DNA of 64,000 bases from Litoreibacter albidus (GCF_900107015.1 NZ_FNOI01000002.1:558001-622000), one strand, 5' to 3'; shown: positions 19,699 to 29,763, numbered from the stretch's first letter. Notes: a model not told the origin generated them from the letters alone. Made by a program: numbers and translations.

Positions 19699-20377
19699 AA
19701 TCGTACTGGATACAGAAACCACCGGTTTTGAGCCGGGCGAAGGGGACCGCATCGTAGAAATCGGTGCGGTGGAACTGTACAACCATATGCCAACGGGCAA
19801 GGTTTACCATCAATACATCAATCCAGAGCGGGCCATGCCACAGGGCGCGTTCGAGGTGCACGGGTTAGGTGACGAATTCCTGCGCGACAAACCTGTGTTC
19901 AAAAAGGTGGGCCAAGACTTCTTGGACTTCGTCGGCGATGCCACAATGGTCATCCACAACGCCGCCTTTGATATGAAATTCCTCAATGCGGAACTGGGTT
20001 GGGCTGGCTTCCGGCTCCTTCCCAACTCTCAGGCGCTTGATACGCTCGCAATTGCCCGTAAGCGTTTCCCCGGATCGCCAGCTACGCTTGATGCGTTGTG
20101 CCGTCGTTTTGGGATCGACAACTCTGCGCGTGAGAAGCACGGCGCGTTGCTTGACAGTGAAATTCTGGCGGAGGTCTATCTGGAGCTGATCGGTGGTCGG
20201 CAGCCGGATCTGGTGTTGGCGCCAACAGGTCACAACGACGGGCAGGATCAGTCCGCACCTGCTTGGCGGGCCACGGCGCGGCCGACGCCCCTTCCTTCAC
20301 GGATTACCGAGGAAGAACGCGCCGCCCATGAGGCCTTTGTGGCAAAGCTGGGCGGCGCGGCTGTTTGGAACTCGTAG
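19691..20377 (+). CDS. dnaQ: DNA polymerase III epsilon subunit (3'-5' proofreading exonuclease)
   Basis: DnaQ is the proofreading subunit of the replicative polymerase. The 228-residue protein has all exonuclease motifs: ExoI DTETTG (D7, E9), ExoII HNAAFDMKFL and ExoIII KHGALLDSEILAEVY with the H-x4-D pair. It closes the rightward maf-aroE-coaE-dnaQ operon and ends one base from the convergent secB stop. Confidence 0.96.
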   Translation: MREIVLDTETTGFEPGEGDRIVEIGAVELYNHMPTGKVYHQYINPERAMPQGAFEVHGLGDEFLRDKPVFKKVGQDFLDFVGDATMVIHNAAFDMKFLNAELGWAGFRLLPNSQALDTLAIARKRFPGSPATLDALCRRFGIDNSAREKHGALLDSEILAEVYLELIGGRQPDLVLAPTGHNDGQDQSAPAWRATARPTPLPSRITEEERAAHEAFVAKLGGAAVWNS

Positions 20378-20378
20378 A

Positions 20379-20879
20379 CTACGCGTCTGCGGTTTTGGTT
20401 GCAGCCTCTGCCTGCGCGCGGCGGGCCAGCTCGTTGCGGTAAAGCGCAAGGAAATCAATGGTTTCCAAGTTCAGCGGCGGGAAGCCACCGTCACGGGTTA
20501 CGTCTGACACGATGCGGCGCAGGTATGGGAACAACATGCGTGGGCATTCGATCATCAGGTAGGGGTGAAGCTGCTCTTCCGGTACGTTCTCAACTTTGAA
20601 GATGCCGGTATATTCCAGCTCCATCAAAAAGATCGGTTTGCCTTCGCCAGTCGTTTTCGCAGTGACTTCCAGCTTGGTGGAAACCTCGAACTGGTTTTCT
20701 TCACCACGCTTTTTAGCGTCGAGGTTAACCTGAACCTGAATATCCGGCGTCTGGTCGCCTTCGCCTAGGCCCTTTTGGGCGGCGATGTTCTCGAAGGACA
20801 TGTCCTTGATGAACTGAGCCAAAACTTGCATGCGGGGTGGTGTAGGGGCGGTTGGTGCCGCGCCATTTTCTTCGGCCAT
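20379..20879 (-). CDS. secB: Protein-export chaperone SecB
   Basis: SecB is a tetrameric cytoplasmic chaperone that keeps precursors unfolded and hands them to SecA. The 166-residue protein has the family core QFIKDMSFENIAA and the C-terminal PPLNLETIDFLALYRNELARR segment, cut here to its recognisable parts. It is convergent with dnaQ. fxsA lies beyond its start on the same strand, 69 bases away. Confidence 0.96.
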   Translation of the reverse strand: MAEENGAAPTAPTPPRMQVLAQFIKDMSFENIAAQKGLGEGDQTPDIQVQVNLDAKKRGEENQFEVSTKLEVTAKTTGEGKPIFLMELEYTGIFKVENVPEEQLHPYLMIECPRMLFPYLRRIVSDVTRDGGFPPLNLETIDFLALYRNELARRAQAEAATKTADA

Positions 20880-20948
20880 CTTAGGCGTCTCCTTAAAGCG
20901 GTAAACTAACTTGGCATGTGCTTAACAGGTCGTCACGTTCGCCTCAAC

Positions 20949-21437
20949 TCAATGCCGTGTCCAGCCCGAAGGTGGCGTATGGGTCGGGCGAGGCGCGTCG
21001 TCGTCCAGCTCCGAAAACTCCCCGTCAATGACCCCGCCGTTGTCAGCTGGTCGTGGTTCGCGGCGGTAGTCGGTTTGGACGAAGCTTTGCACTTTAACCT
21101 TGCTCCGTAACCAGCGGAACAAGGCCAGCCGTACTGGCGGCACGAGCAGCGCGAACCCGACGGCATCAGTAAAAAACCCTGGGGTAAGTAGTAAAAGGCC
21201 GGAGGCGAGGATCATCGCACCGTGCGCCAAAGATTCTGTTGGGTCTTGGAATTCTTGAAGGTTCGATCGGATGTTAGTGATCGCCATAAGTCCTTGGGCG
21301 CGCACAAGAAAAGTCCCCATGATCGCTGTTAACACCACGATAGCCAGTGTGGGCCATAGTCCCAACCAGCCACCGACCTGAATGAACAGGGCGATCTCTA
21401 CGATTGGGATCGAGACGAATAGTAAGAATAACCACAT
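20949..21437 (-). CDS. fxsA: FxsA family membrane protein
   Basis: FxsA-type proteins are small inner-membrane proteins; the E. coli member affects phage T7 exclusion by F plasmids, and the general function is unknown. The 162-residue protein has the family start MWLFLLFVSIPIVEIALF, then GTFLVRAQGL and a second membrane region with GLLLLTPGFFTDAVGF. The polar C-terminal tail of about 45 residues is poorly conserved in the family. It is divergent from the Tim44-like gene. Confidence 0.9.
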   Translation of the reverse strand: MWLFLLFVSIPIVEIALFIQVGGWLGLWPTLAIVVLTAIMGTFLVRAQGLMAITNIRSNLQEFQDPTESLAHGAMILASGLLLLTPGFFTDAVGFALLVPPVRLALFRWLRSKVKVQSFVQTDYRREPRPADNGGVIDGEFSELDDDAPRPTHTPPSGWTRH

Positions 21438-21555
21438 AGCAAAAGCCTGTTCCTGTTAGCGCGTCTTGTGGACTTGTGTCCTTCTAGCACCTACATAAGA
21501 GCCTGAGTTCCAATTTGCCAACTTTCCGGCACACAGAGGCGTTGCAGAGCACAAT

Positions 21556-22212
21556 ATGATCGAACTTCTAGTTTTGGCGGGCATCGCCGTCTTTCTTATC
21601 CTGAAGCTGAAATCGGTGCTGGGCACGCGTGAAGGCTTCGAGAAGCCGCCGTTGCCAATGCCGACACCTACGGACGCGGCGCAGCAAGCGCGTCAAAAGT
21701 TCGAAGTCATCGACGGCGGCACTGACCGCGACATCACCGATCACGTGGACGAAAACAGCCCTGCGGCCAAGGCCTTGGCTGATATGAAGCGCGTTGATCC
21801 GTCCTTTGGTGTCAGTGACTTTCTTGGTGGCGCACGCGGCGCCTATGAGATGATCCTAATGGCGTTCGAACTGGGCGAGATCGACGACATAGCCCCGTTC
21901 TTGTCCGGTGACGTTCTGGAAGCGTTTGAACAAGTGATTGAGCAACGCGAGAAAGAAGGCCTGCTGGTACAGGCGAACTTTGTAGGCGTTCGGGAGATGA
22001 CGCTGCTCGATGCCGAGTTTGACAAGGACACGAATGAAGGTGAGCTGAAGGTCAAATTCGTGGGTGAGCTGACTTCTGTTGTGCGCGACTCCGCTGGCGA
22101 CATTGTTGAAGGCGATCCAAACGCAATCAAGCGCGTCAAAGACATCTGGACCTTTGCGCGCATCATGGGCAGCGACGATCCGAACTGGCAACTGGTCGCA
22201 ACTGGGGAATGA
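21556..22212 (+). CDS. Tim44-like domain membrane-anchored protein
   Basis: The 218-residue protein has one N-terminal membrane helix (residues about 2-20, IELLVLAGIAVFLILKL), a low-complexity linker and a C-terminal Tim44-like domain (about 75-215, starting FGVSDFLGGARGAYEMIL). Bacterial Tim44 homologues are thought to be tethered to the inner membrane and may take part in protein handling there; this is inferred from the mitochondrial import motor subunit. Its stop overlaps the mltA start (ATGA), a conserved pairing in Rhodobacteraceae as I remember it. Confidence 0.88.
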   Translation: MIELLVLAGIAVFLILKLKSVLGTREGFEKPPLPMPTPTDAAQQARQKFEVIDGGTDRDITDHVDENSPAAKALADMKRVDPSFGVSDFLGGARGAYEMILMAFELGEIDDIAPFLSGDVLEAFEQVIEQREKEGLLVQANFVGVREMTLLDAEFDKDTNEGELKVKFVGELTSVVRDSAGDIVEGDPNAIKRVKDIWTFARIMGSDDPNWQLVATGE

Positions 22213-23246
22213 GGCATGTCCGGTGGGCAGCAGTATTTCTCGCGTTGGGACTGGCAATGAGCCCCGACGCGGCCGATGCCGCGCCCACTTACGAAATCCT
22301 TAAGTTTGAGGATTTGGACGGCTGGCAGGACGACGACCACAGCGCCGCACTTTCCGTATTTCTGAACACTTGTGCCGATATCAAAGATCCCGAGTGGGCC
22401 ACGCTCTGCGCGTTGGCAACAAGCCAACCCTCCGCCCGCACGTTCTTTGAGCTGTTCTTTCGACCCGTCCTGATTAACGGCGATGAACCAGCGCTATTCA
22501 CGGGGTACTTCGAGCCGGAGCTGCGCGGCTCCCGCACTCGTGGTGGGCCTTATCAGTATCCATTGCACAGCAAACCACCCGAAGTCCGAAATGGCACCAC
22601 GTGGAGTTCCCGTCGTGAGATCGAGGAGCTTGGCCTACTAGAAGGGCGTGGGCTGGAACTCGTTTGGATTGATGATCCGGTAGAGAAGTTTTTCCTGCAG
22701 GTGCAAGGCTCCGGCCGCGTGAAGTTGGCTGAGGGTGGCGCGATGCGTGTGGGCTATGGTGGTAAGAACGGCCATGAATATAAGTCCATCGGCCGGGAGT
22801 TGATCAGGCGCGGCATCTATGAGCCGCACCAAGTCTCCGCGCAAGTCATCCGCAACTGGGTCAAGCGGAACCCAGTTGATGGGGCGGAGTTGCTGCGACA
22901 CAACCCGTCGTATGTGTTCTTCCGCGAAGTCTCTGAGGTGCCCGCCGACAAGGGCCCTTTGGGTGCGATGAACAGGTCCATTACGCCGATGCGGTCCATT
23001 GCGGTCGATCCAAAGTACAATCTTTTGGGCGGGCCTATCTGGATTGAAAAAGCCGGTGCGAAACCGCTGAAACGCCTGATGATCGCGCAGGACACGGGGT
23101 CTGCCATCAAGGGCGCGCAACGCGCGGACATCTATTACGGCACGGGCGATAAGGCTGGTCGGGCGGCTGGCCGCATCCGCGATAAGGGCCGCCTTGTGTC
23201 GCTGATGCCGATCCAAACCGCATACACCCTCGTCCCTGGGGGATGA
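22209..23246 (+). CDS. mltA: Membrane-bound lytic murein transglycosylase A
   Basis: MltA cleaves peptidoglycan glycan strands with formation of 1,6-anhydro ends. The 345-residue protein begins with a signal peptide (about 1-24, cleavage after DAADA) that has no lipobox, so it may be periplasmic rather than lipid-anchored. The MltA domain follows (LFTGYFEPELRGS near 97) and the C-terminal 3D domain contains the catalytic aspartate context AQDTGSAIKGAQRADIY. It is coupled to the Tim44-like gene upstream and precedes smr by 4 bases. Confidence 0.94.
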   Translation: MRHVRWAAVFLALGLAMSPDAADAAPTYEILKFEDLDGWQDDDHSAALSVFLNTCADIKDPEWATLCALATSQPSARTFFELFFRPVLINGDEPALFTGYFEPELRGSRTRGGPYQYPLHSKPPEVRNGTTWSSRREIEELGLLEGRGLELVWIDDPVEKFFLQVQGSGRVKLAEGGAMRVGYGGKNGHEYKSIGRELIRRGIYEPHQVSAQVIRNWVKRNPVDGAELLRHNPSYVFFREVSEVPADKGPLGAMNRSITPMRSIAVDPKYNLLGGPIWIEKAGAKPLKRLMIAQDTGSAIKGAQRADIYYGTGDKAGRAAGRIRDKGRLVSLMPIQTAYTLVPGG

Positions 23247-23250
23247 CCTG

Positions 23251-23844
23251 ATGAAACGCGGCAAGAGAAACCTAAGACCCGAGGAGCAAGAGCTTTGGGC
23301 GCGCGTTACGGAAACCGCAATCCCGATGACCGTGCGCGCGAAGGCTAAACTTGCCGATAAACCGATAAAAACGAAGGTGCCGGACCCAGTTTCCCCGCGC
23401 TCTATAAAGTCGTTCAAAATTGGTGAGCGGGCTGCGGCAAAAATCCCCAAAAACAATTTAGCGCCAAGCTTGGATCACCAGTTGTCCAAGGCGCATGTTG
23501 CGATGGATAAGAAAGCCTTCACCCGTTTGAAGCAGGGCAAGCTTAGCCCGGAGGCGCGTCTGGATTTGCACGGGATGACCTTGGAGCAAGCGCACCCTCG
23601 CCTCAACCGCTTCATTCTGGATGCACATGCGCAGGGAAAGCGCTTGGTTTTGGTGATCACGGGCAAGGGCAAAAGCCGCGATGACAACGGGCCGATACCT
23701 ACGAGACTAGGTGTGTTGCGCCATCAGGTCCCGCAATGGTTTCAACAACATCCGCTAAAGCCCCATATCTTGCAGATAGCGCAGGCCAGCCTGAAACATG
23801 GTGGATCAGGCGCTTACTACGTCTACCTGCGGCGCACGCGATAG
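23251..23844 (+). CDS. Smr domain-containing protein
   Basis: The 197-residue protein has a charged, disordered N-terminal half and a C-terminal Smr domain: LDLHGMT (104-110), VITGKGKS around 144-151 and the closing GGSGAYYVYLRR. Smr domains, related to the MutS2 C-terminus, bind or nick nucleic acids; some act as endonucleases in ribosome rescue. The role of this protein is not known. It is the last gene of the tim44-mltA-smr operon and overlaps the convergent MFS gene by 39 bases. Confidence 0.9.
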   Translation: MKRGKRNLRPEEQELWARVTETAIPMTVRAKAKLADKPIKTKVPDPVSPRSIKSFKIGERAAAKIPKNNLAPSLDHQLSKAHVAMDKKAFTRLKQGKLSPEARLDLHGMTLEQAHPRLNRFILDAHAQGKRLVLVITGKGKSRDDNGPIPTRLGVLRHQVPQWFQQHPLKPHILQIAQASLKHGGSGAYYVYLRRTR

Positions 23845-25050
23845 CGCGGCGCGCGCCGTGCGAAGACCAACGTATGCGATCAGCGTGGCAGCCACCATGT
23901 AGGCGGAGACCCAAACCATCTGGCGGCTGTAATCCACGCCCAAATCAATCACCAATCCCGTCAACCCCGGCCCCACTGCGGAGCCGAACACCATGATAGA
24001 TGTCGCCATCGCTTTAATGCTTCCTAGGTGACGGGTGCCAAAAAACTCTGCCCAGAAGGCGGAAGGAAGCGTAGCCTGCATCCCTGACGTCATCGCAAAG
24101 AAGGCGATCCCTATAGCGCCGCCGAGCAGTGTGGTGCTTTGCGAGAAAATCAGAAACCCGATGGCCAGCGGCAAGGTGTAAACGGCCATGATGCGACCAG
24201 TGCCAAACCGGTCGATGGCAAATCCCGATGCCAGCATCGCGCAGATAGACATGCCGGTGTAGACGGGGAACAGGCGGACAAGATCGAAGTGGCTCCAGCC
24301 TTTGACCTCCGCCAAATGCACCTGCAAGAAAAAGAATGCTGTGCCGAATGCAGGTGGACCTATCAGAACCGGCGCGACCATCCAGAACAATGGCGACTTC
24401 AGCACTTCCCACCGTGTCCAGTGGCGGTCATTCATCCCAGCGATCTGGTTGTCCGTTGCCGACGATTGCGGCGTGCGTTCTTGCTTAAGCAGCAAGAAGA
24501 TCACTGGCGCGATGACAACCAGCGCGCCAGCGGCGACCAGCCATGTGCTGCGCCATCCAACGAACGCCATAAGGCCAACAAACAGGATTGGCAGCGTCGC
24601 CTCTGCGATGGAGAACCCGAAGCTGGCGACGGCCAGCGCGCGACCACGCGCCGCCACGAACCAACGCGCCATAGCGGTGCTGGCGACATGGCTGGACATG
24701 CCCTGCCCCATCAGGCGTAGTACGAAAATAAGTGCAATCAGCATGGGCACGGAGGACACAAGCGCCATTGATATACAGGCCAGACTAAGAACCAGCAGAA
24801 CACTGGGCCCAAGAACACGCACCCTGAAATGATCCGTAAGCCCGCCAACCCAGACCATCGCCACCGCCGAACACAACGTGCCGAGCATATAAATTCCGCC
24901 CCATTGGGCGTGAGTCAGGCTGAACTCCGCACGGATTTCACCGGCAAAAATGGATAGAAAGAAAGTCTGTCCAAAGGACGACGAGAACGTCAAAACCAGC
25001 CCAGCACTGAGCCAGCTTAGGTTTTCCCGAATAAACCGAAGGGTGTTCAC
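23806..25050 (-). CDS. Major facilitator superfamily transporter
   Basis: A 414-residue inner-membrane protein with about 12 hydrophobic segments and the MFS loop signature between helices 2 and 3 (GGLTDHFRVRVLG). The substrate cannot be told from the sequence; overall it resembles the monocarboxylate/oxalate-type branch. It starts one base into the stop codon of the lipoprotein hydrolase upstream, so both are probably cotranscribed. The 3' end overlaps smr. Confidence 0.88.
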   Translation of the reverse strand: MNTLRFIRENLSWLSAGLVLTFSSSFGQTFFLSIFAGEIRAEFSLTHAQWGGIYMLGTLCSAVAMVWVGGLTDHFRVRVLGPSVLLVLSLACISMALVSSVPMLIALIFVLRLMGQGMSSHVASTAMARWFVAARGRALAVASFGFSIAEATLPILFVGLMAFVGWRSTWLVAAGALVVIAPVIFLLLKQERTPQSSATDNQIAGMNDRHWTRWEVLKSPLFWMVAPVLIGPPAFGTAFFFLQVHLAEVKGWSHFDLVRLFPVYTGMSICAMLASGFAIDRFGTGRIMAVYTLPLAIGFLIFSQSTTLLGGAIGIAFFAMTSGMQATLPSAFWAEFFGTRHLGSIKAMATSIMVFGSAVGPGLTGLVIDLGVDYSRQMVWVSAYMVAATLIAYVGLRTARAALSRAPQVDVVSA

Positions 25051-26141
25051 TAGCGGCTCGCCACCGGTGATAGGATCAGGGCTGTCGCATTCTGGACGGT
25101 CAACACTGTGCCGGGCAGCAGTCCGCGCCGCCCGCCGTCACCAGATAGCGCGGTGTCCAGATCAGGTATGCCACCTAGCAGCTGTAAAAGCGCGGGCGAT
25201 TGCGCATTCGGGAAATGATTCAACCCGCCCTCGCTATAGGCCGTGACGTCGATATATGTGATGTCGTAATCCGCGATTTCACTGACATCCTCTAGACGAC
25301 CTAGGCGGTTCTTCTGGCCTGTTAGCTGCTCGATCAAGCGCAGCGCGCGGTCTTTCTTGGACGAAAAGATGATGAAGGGCTCAGGCAAGTCGCCGATCGC
25401 ATCAGCCTGCGTTTTGAAAAGGTCTAGATCCAAATCCGGCGCCATTAGGACGACGCCGTCAATCTGGTTCAGAACTCCCGTTTTACCCGACACGCTGAGT
25501 TCGCGAAGGGTTTCCATCGTGACCATAGAGCCAAGGGAGTGAGCGACTAGGATGACCTTGTCAGCGTTGGATTTGGTGACTTCCTCGATCAAGCGGCGCA
25601 ATCCGTCTCTGGCGAACAAGGCGCTGTCACGGTCGTAGGCGTAGTTCAGCGGGTTTCCAGCGGATGGCCATGAATAGGACGCCACGACGCCGGGCAGCCC
25701 AAGATCGTGGCTCATCTGCGCAATGCGGTAGATGCCGTCACTGAAGCGGTTGTTGAACCCATGCACAAAGATAACGACGTCGCGGTTCTTCGGCTTCTGC
25801 GCCGCCAGCGCTTTGTTCAGGTTCGCCCGCATTTCGCCTGCGTCGCGGTAGGCGTCGGTGGCCGCGACCAAGAAGTGCTTCTGGGGGTCAGGTTCCCTGT
25901 TGGGAAACTCTATCTGGCCCGCCTCATGTGACGGGGGGATGGAGACATCAATCAGCCCGTATTGCGACACCCGAGAACGCAAGGTTCCAAACGGTAACTC
26001 GTCTGTCTGCCGTGTTGTGGAAAAGAAAACGGGCCGGATCGTGGCGGCCTGCTCCCCCGCCGGTATCCGCGCCAGCCCCCCCTTGTGGGCGCAAGCCGAA
26101 AGCAGGACTGCCGCGACAACAAGGAGGAGCTTTACATTCAT
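25050..26141 (-). CDS. Alpha/beta hydrolase lipoprotein (DUF900 type)
   Basis: The 363-residue protein has a lipoprotein signal peptide with lipobox LSAC (Cys17), then an alpha/beta hydrolase fold of the DUF900 family: FVHGFNN around residue 127, nucleophile elbow AHSLGS with serine as likely catalytic residue, and a C-terminal histidine region. It is probably an esterase or lipase anchored to the envelope; the substrate is unknown. It follows hslU by 4 bases and is coupled to the MFS gene. Confidence 0.86.
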   Translation of the reverse strand: MNVKLLLVVAAVLLSACAHKGGLARIPAGEQAATIRPVFFSTTRQTDELPFGTLRSRVSQYGLIDVSIPPSHEAGQIEFPNREPDPQKHFLVAATDAYRDAGEMRANLNKALAAQKPKNRDVVIFVHGFNNRFSDGIYRIAQMSHDLGLPGVVASYSWPSAGNPLNYAYDRDSALFARDGLRRLIEEVTKSNADKVILVAHSLGSMVTMETLRELSVSGKTGVLNQIDGVVLMAPDLDLDLFKTQADAIGDLPEPFIIFSSKKDRALRLIEQLTGQKNRLGRLEDVSEIADYDITYIDVTAYSEGGLNHFPNAQSPALLQLLGGIPDLDTALSGDGGRRGLLPGTVLTVQNATALILSPVASR

Positions 26142-26145
26142 TTGT

Positions 26146-27465
26146 CTACAACATGTACCTACTGAGATCCGCTGACTTGCTCAGCTCCCCTAGATGTTTA
26201 CCGACAAAATCTGCATCTACAACAACTTCATCGCCCGCGCGGTCAGGGGCAGAGAAGCTAAGCTCCTCAAATACACGCTCCATAACCGTGTAAAGCCTGC
26301 GTGCGCCGATGTTCTCAACGGATTGGTTCACCTCCGCCGCAATCCGCGCCAAGGCGGCGATGCCGTCGTCTGTGAAGGTCACGGTGACCTCCTCGGTGCC
26401 CATCAATGCGGTGTATTGGCGGGTCAGCGCGTTGTCGGTTTCGGTCAGGATACGCACGAAGTCTTCTTCTGTCAGTGCGCGCAGCTCTACCCGAATTGGA
26501 AGGCGGCCCTGAAGCTCTGGCAGCAAATCCGAAGGCTTGGCGATGTGGAACGCACCTGACGCAATAAACAACACGTGGTCGGTCTTAACCGGCCCGTATT
26601 TGGTTGAAACCGTGGTGCCTTCGATTAGCGGCAGCAGGTCGCGCTGAACACCTTCGCGGCTGACGTCGGCACCACGCGCGTCGGCGCGCGCGCAGACTTT
26701 GTCGATCTCGTCCAGAAAAACGATACCGTTTTGCTCCACGGCCTCGATCGCATTTTCAGTTACTGTTTCTTGGTCCAACAGCTTGTCCGCCTCTTCCGCG
26801 ACAAGGACGTCGTAGGAGTCCGCGACCTTCAGCTTACGCTTGGTGGTTTTACCGCCCATGGCCTTACCAAACAGGTCGCCAAGGTTCATCATGCCGGGGC
26901 CGCCACCCATTCCGGGCTGGCCAGGAACCTCGAACATCTGGAACGGGTTGCCGCCGCTGGCGTCTGCGATATCCAGTTCAATTTCTTTGTCGTCCAGCAC
27001 GCCGTCGCGCAATTTCTTGCGGAACATCTCTCGCGTACCCTCGCGGGCGTCGGGGCCGGCCAAGGCGTCCAACACGCGTTCCTCTGCGGCCAGCTTTGCG
27101 GCGGCGGTAACGTCTTCGCGCATGTGTTCGCGGGTGGTGATGATCGCGGCGTCGACCAAATCGCGCACGATTTGCTCAACATCGCGCCCCACATAGCCAA
27201 CTTCGGTGAACTTGGTGGCCTCTACCTTCAGGAACGGCGCGCGCGCCAGTTTGGCCAAACGGCGAGAGATTTCGGTTTTGCCGACGCCCGTTGGTCCGAT
27301 CATCAAAATGTTCTTCGGATAAACTTCGTCACGCAGGTCATCGGCCAACTGCTTGCGCCGCCAACGGTTGCGTAAGGCCACGGCTACCGCGCGTTTGGCA
27401 TCGTTCTGGCCAATGATAAAACGGTCCAGTTCAGAGACGATCTCGCGGGGGGTCAGGTCGGTCAC
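26146..27465 (-). CDS. hslU: HslU, ATPase subunit of the HslUV protease
   Basis: HslU unfolds substrates and feeds them to the HslV peptidase in heat-shock proteolysis. The 439-residue protein has Walker A GPTGVGKT (57-64), the pore motif GYVGRD (90-95), the inserted I domain, Walker B FLDEIDK and the C-terminal YML end that docks into HslV. The start is GTG at 27465 with AAGGAT before it; a longer open frame upstream has no homology. Unusually, hslV is 1.6 kb away, separated by two other genes. Confidence 0.95.
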   Translation of the reverse strand: MTDLTPREIVSELDRFIIGQNDAKRAVAVALRNRWRRKQLADDLRDEVYPKNILMIGPTGVGKTEISRRLAKLARAPFLKVEATKFTEVGYVGRDVEQIVRDLVDAAIITTREHMREDVTAAAKLAAEERVLDALAGPDAREGTREMFRKKLRDGVLDDKEIELDIADASGGNPFQMFEVPGQPGMGGGPGMMNLGDLFGKAMGGKTTKRKLKVADSYDVLVAEEADKLLDQETVTENAIEAVEQNGIVFLDEIDKVCARADARGADVSREGVQRDLLPLIEGTTVSTKYGPVKTDHVLFIASGAFHIAKPSDLLPELQGRLPIRVELRALTEEDFVRILTETDNALTRQYTALMGTEEVTVTFTDDGIAALARIAAEVNQSVENIGARRLYTVMERVFEELSFSAPDRAGDEVVVDADFVGKHLGELSKSADLSRYML

Positions 27466-27623
27466 GGTGCATCCTTTTAGCTTTGGGAACGTTGTAGACC
27501 TATGATCGAAGGCTCGCAACTTTAAGGGGGCTGTCACGACGGTTGACGTTTGCGTGTGAGGGCTTCCCGAATTGAAATTTTCGCCGAATACTCCTCCTAT
27601 CACTTTAACCAAAGGAGCATCCC

Positions 27624-28007
27624 ATGATTTCTCGAAGAGCTATCTTACGTGGCGCCGTCGCCGTATCCACTGTAGCCGCGCTTCCTGCGTTCGCGGGCGG
27701 TCACGGGAGAATTGGAAAATTCAAAGGCGCCAGCAACCACAAAACGACCGGACGTGCGGAGTTGGTGAAGTCCGGCTCTGGCGGCACTGTGGAGTTGATG
27801 GGCGATTTTACCTTCGATGGTGCCCCTGATCCGAAAGTGGCGCTGGGCAAAAATGGCTATGATCCAAAAACCTTGATGGGGCCGTTGAAGTCACTGAACG
27901 GCGCATCGTCTTACAAAATCCCTGCTGGCATTAACCCGGACGACTACAACGAAGTCTGGATTTGGTGCGAGAAGTTCAACGTGCCGCTGGGTGTCGCCAA
28001 GCTGTAA
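27624..28007 (+). CDS. Tat-exported DM13 domain protein
   Basis: A 127-residue protein with a twin-arginine signal (SRRAILRG at 3-10, likely cleavage after PAFA at 24) and a mature part that fits the DM13 domain: [19 protein letters not shown], the [15 protein letters not shown] segment and [12 protein letters not shown] with the single conserved cysteine. DM13 has been predicted to be a redox domain; Tat export suggests folding or cofactor insertion before secretion. It has an upstream AAAGGAG, stands alone on the plus strand between hslU and a membrane protein gene, and its stop abuts the stop of that convergent gene. Confidence 0.82.
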   Translation: MISRRAILRGAVAVSTVAALPAFAGGHGRIGKFKGASNHKTTGRAELVKSGSGGTVELMGDFTFDGAPDPKVALGKNGYDPKTLMGPLKSLNGASSYKIPAGINPDDYNEVWIWCEKFNVPLGVAKL

Positions 28008-29093
28008 CTATTCTGACACCGCCAGCCCGTCCTCGAAAGGCGGCAGGCGGTGTTTTCCAGGGAAGTCCGGTAATGCGCCCAGAAGCCATGCGCGTGTCTG
28101 GGTCCAGAACGCGCCGAGCGACGTCACAAACAGGCCAAGCACTAGCATTGTCAAAATAGGTGCCCACTGCGTGCCCGCCTCGTCGATGGCGCTGCCAAGA
28201 AGCAGTCCCATATAGATCAGGCCCGCTGTTAGAAAGCTGCGCCGGTCGATGATGATCGCAAGCAGTGTGAATAACGCAAGGACTAGGATTGCTAAGGCTG
28301 TGCCGACAGATCCCCCCATCTGATAGTTCGACATAACCAACGTATTAACCAACGCGGGTGCCGCGAGGATGTGGAGCCAGAAGGCCGATGCTGACTTTCG
28401 GCTAACGCGGTGAGGGTCCTGCAGGTCGAACCAAAGTGCGCCGAAAAAGGCGCAGACACCAAACACCAAAGTGCCAAGCGCCAAATGCGGCTGGCGGCGG
28501 AGGTCAAAGTAATCAGTTAAGTTTGCGTTGGCAGGCGCATTGCCCGGAAACAGGAATTCAACACCGCCGATGATGGTTATGATCCCGAACACACCCAGCG
28601 TGAACATGGCAAACGGCAATCTGAACACGCGGTAATAGGCCAACATGCCTACCATGCCGACAAGCCCGAGGATCACTGTCTTGAGTGGAGAGAATTGGCC
28701 GTAATCACCTATGATCGCCGCGACCACTGCCAGCCCAAGCGTTGATGCAAACGCAATGCAAAGCGCGATGGATGGCAGCGACATCCGCCTCTTTTTGGTA
28801 AAGTAAAACGCCAGCGCGACGGAGATCAGCATGGCAATAGCGGGGATCAAAGTCACCTGCCCGAAGATGGCGGTGAGCCCGATAAGGCCCGACATCAGCA
28901 AGCCTAGCCCCACGGTCACGAATATTTCGGCAAACCCTTTGAACAGCTCGAACGGCTCGTCGTCGCCAATCATGTTGGCGCGGTAGCCCTGGCGCTGATC
29001 CGACAGGATCATCAGCTTGCTGGCTTGGGCCTCATCCAAGACGCCTGAGGCGACAGCAGCGCGAAGGTCATCGCGGGATACGCCATCACTCAT
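28008..29093 (-). CDS. Multi-spanning membrane protein (DUF2157-like)
   Basis: A 361-residue protein with a soluble N-terminal segment of about 50 residues ([14 protein letters not shown]...) followed by roughly ten hydrophobic helices. The short N-terminal helical domain followed by many helices resembles DUF2157 proteins, of unknown function. It begins inside the 3' end of hslV (8-base overlap), so it is probably cotranscribed with hslV. Confidence 0.65.
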   Translation of the reverse strand: MSDGVSRDDLRAAVASGVLDEAQASKLMILSDQRQGYRANMIGDDEPFELFKGFAEIFVTVGLGLLMSGLIGLTAIFGQVTLIPAIAMLISVALAFYFTKKRRMSLPSIALCIAFASTLGLAVVAAIIGDYGQFSPLKTVILGLVGMVGMLAYYRVFRLPFAMFTLGVFGIITIIGGVEFLFPGNAPANANLTDYFDLRRQPHLALGTLVFGVCAFFGALWFDLQDPHRVSRKSASAFWLHILAAPALVNTLVMSNYQMGGSVGTALAILVLALFTLLAIIIDRRSFLTAGLIYMGLLLGSAIDEAGTQWAPILTMLVLGLFVTSLGAFWTQTRAWLLGALPDFPGKHRLPPFEDGLAVSE

Positions 29094-29643
29094 TTACGCT
29101 CTCCACAGTCAGATTGCCGTTGGTGTAGACGCAGATATCGGATGCGATTTTCATGGCGTCCCGTGCGATGGCTTCTGCATCCTTGTCCGTGTCCATCATG
29201 GCGCGCCCAGCGGCCAACGCAAAGTTCCCGCCGGAGCCGATTGCGGCGATGTCGTGTTCTGGCTCCAGTACGTCGCCAGCACCGGTGATAACGAACAGAT
29301 CCTTGCCATCGGTGACGATTAGCATTGCTTCAAGGTTTTTCAGGTACTTGTCCGTGCGCCAATCCTTCGCCAGTTCCACCGCAGCGCGGGCCAACTGGCC
29401 GGGGACGGCTTCCAGCTTGCTTTCCAAGCGTTCCAACAGCGTAAAGGCGTCAGCGGTTGATCCAGCGAAGCCAGCGACGACATCCATACCACCGGGGGAC
29501 AGGCGGCGAACTTTGCGCGCGGTGCCCTTCATGACGGTTTGGCCTACGGACACCTGCCCGTCACCTGCGATAACGACTTTGCCACCTTTGCGAACGCCGA
29601 TGATCGTTGTGCCGTGCCAGCCGGGGAATTTGTCGTCGGACAT
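29086..29643 (-). CDS. hslV: HslV, peptidase subunit of the HslUV protease
   Basis: HslV is the proteasome-like threonine peptidase that partners HslU. The 185-residue protein carries a short propeptide ([11 protein letters not shown]) before the catalytic TTIIGV, so Thr12 is the expected mature N-terminus; GDGQVSVG follows. The ATG at 29643 has AGGAGAGC before it; the longer open frame is not supported. Its 3' end overlaps the DUF2157-like gene instead of leading directly to hslU. Confidence 0.95.
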   Translation of the reverse strand: MSDDKFPGWHGTTIIGVRKGGKVVIAGDGQVSVGQTVMKGTARKVRRLSPGGMDVVAGFAGSTADAFTLLERLESKLEAVPGQLARAAVELAKDWRTDKYLKNLEAMLIVTDGKDLFVITGAGDVLEPEHDIAAIGSGGNFALAAGRAMMDTDKDAEAIARDAMKIASDICVYTNGNLTVESVNE

Positions 29644-29710
29644 GCTGCTCTCCTGTGTTTCTTGGAAACATATAGTCACGGAAGCGGATCGGCGCAAAGC
29701 ATCTGACATG

Positions 29711-29744
29711 AAAAAGGCCCCGGCATTTCTGCGCGGGGCCTTTT
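29711..29744 (-). terminator. Intrinsic terminator of the rimP-nusA-ylxR-infB operon
   Basis: An 11-bp stem (29712-29722 with 29734-29744, core ggcccc/ggggcc) gives TTTTT on the minus strand just after infB. The plus strand also ends in TTTT, so it may work both ways. Confidence 0.82.
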
Positions 29745-29763
29745 CGAATTTATGTTGGCGAAA

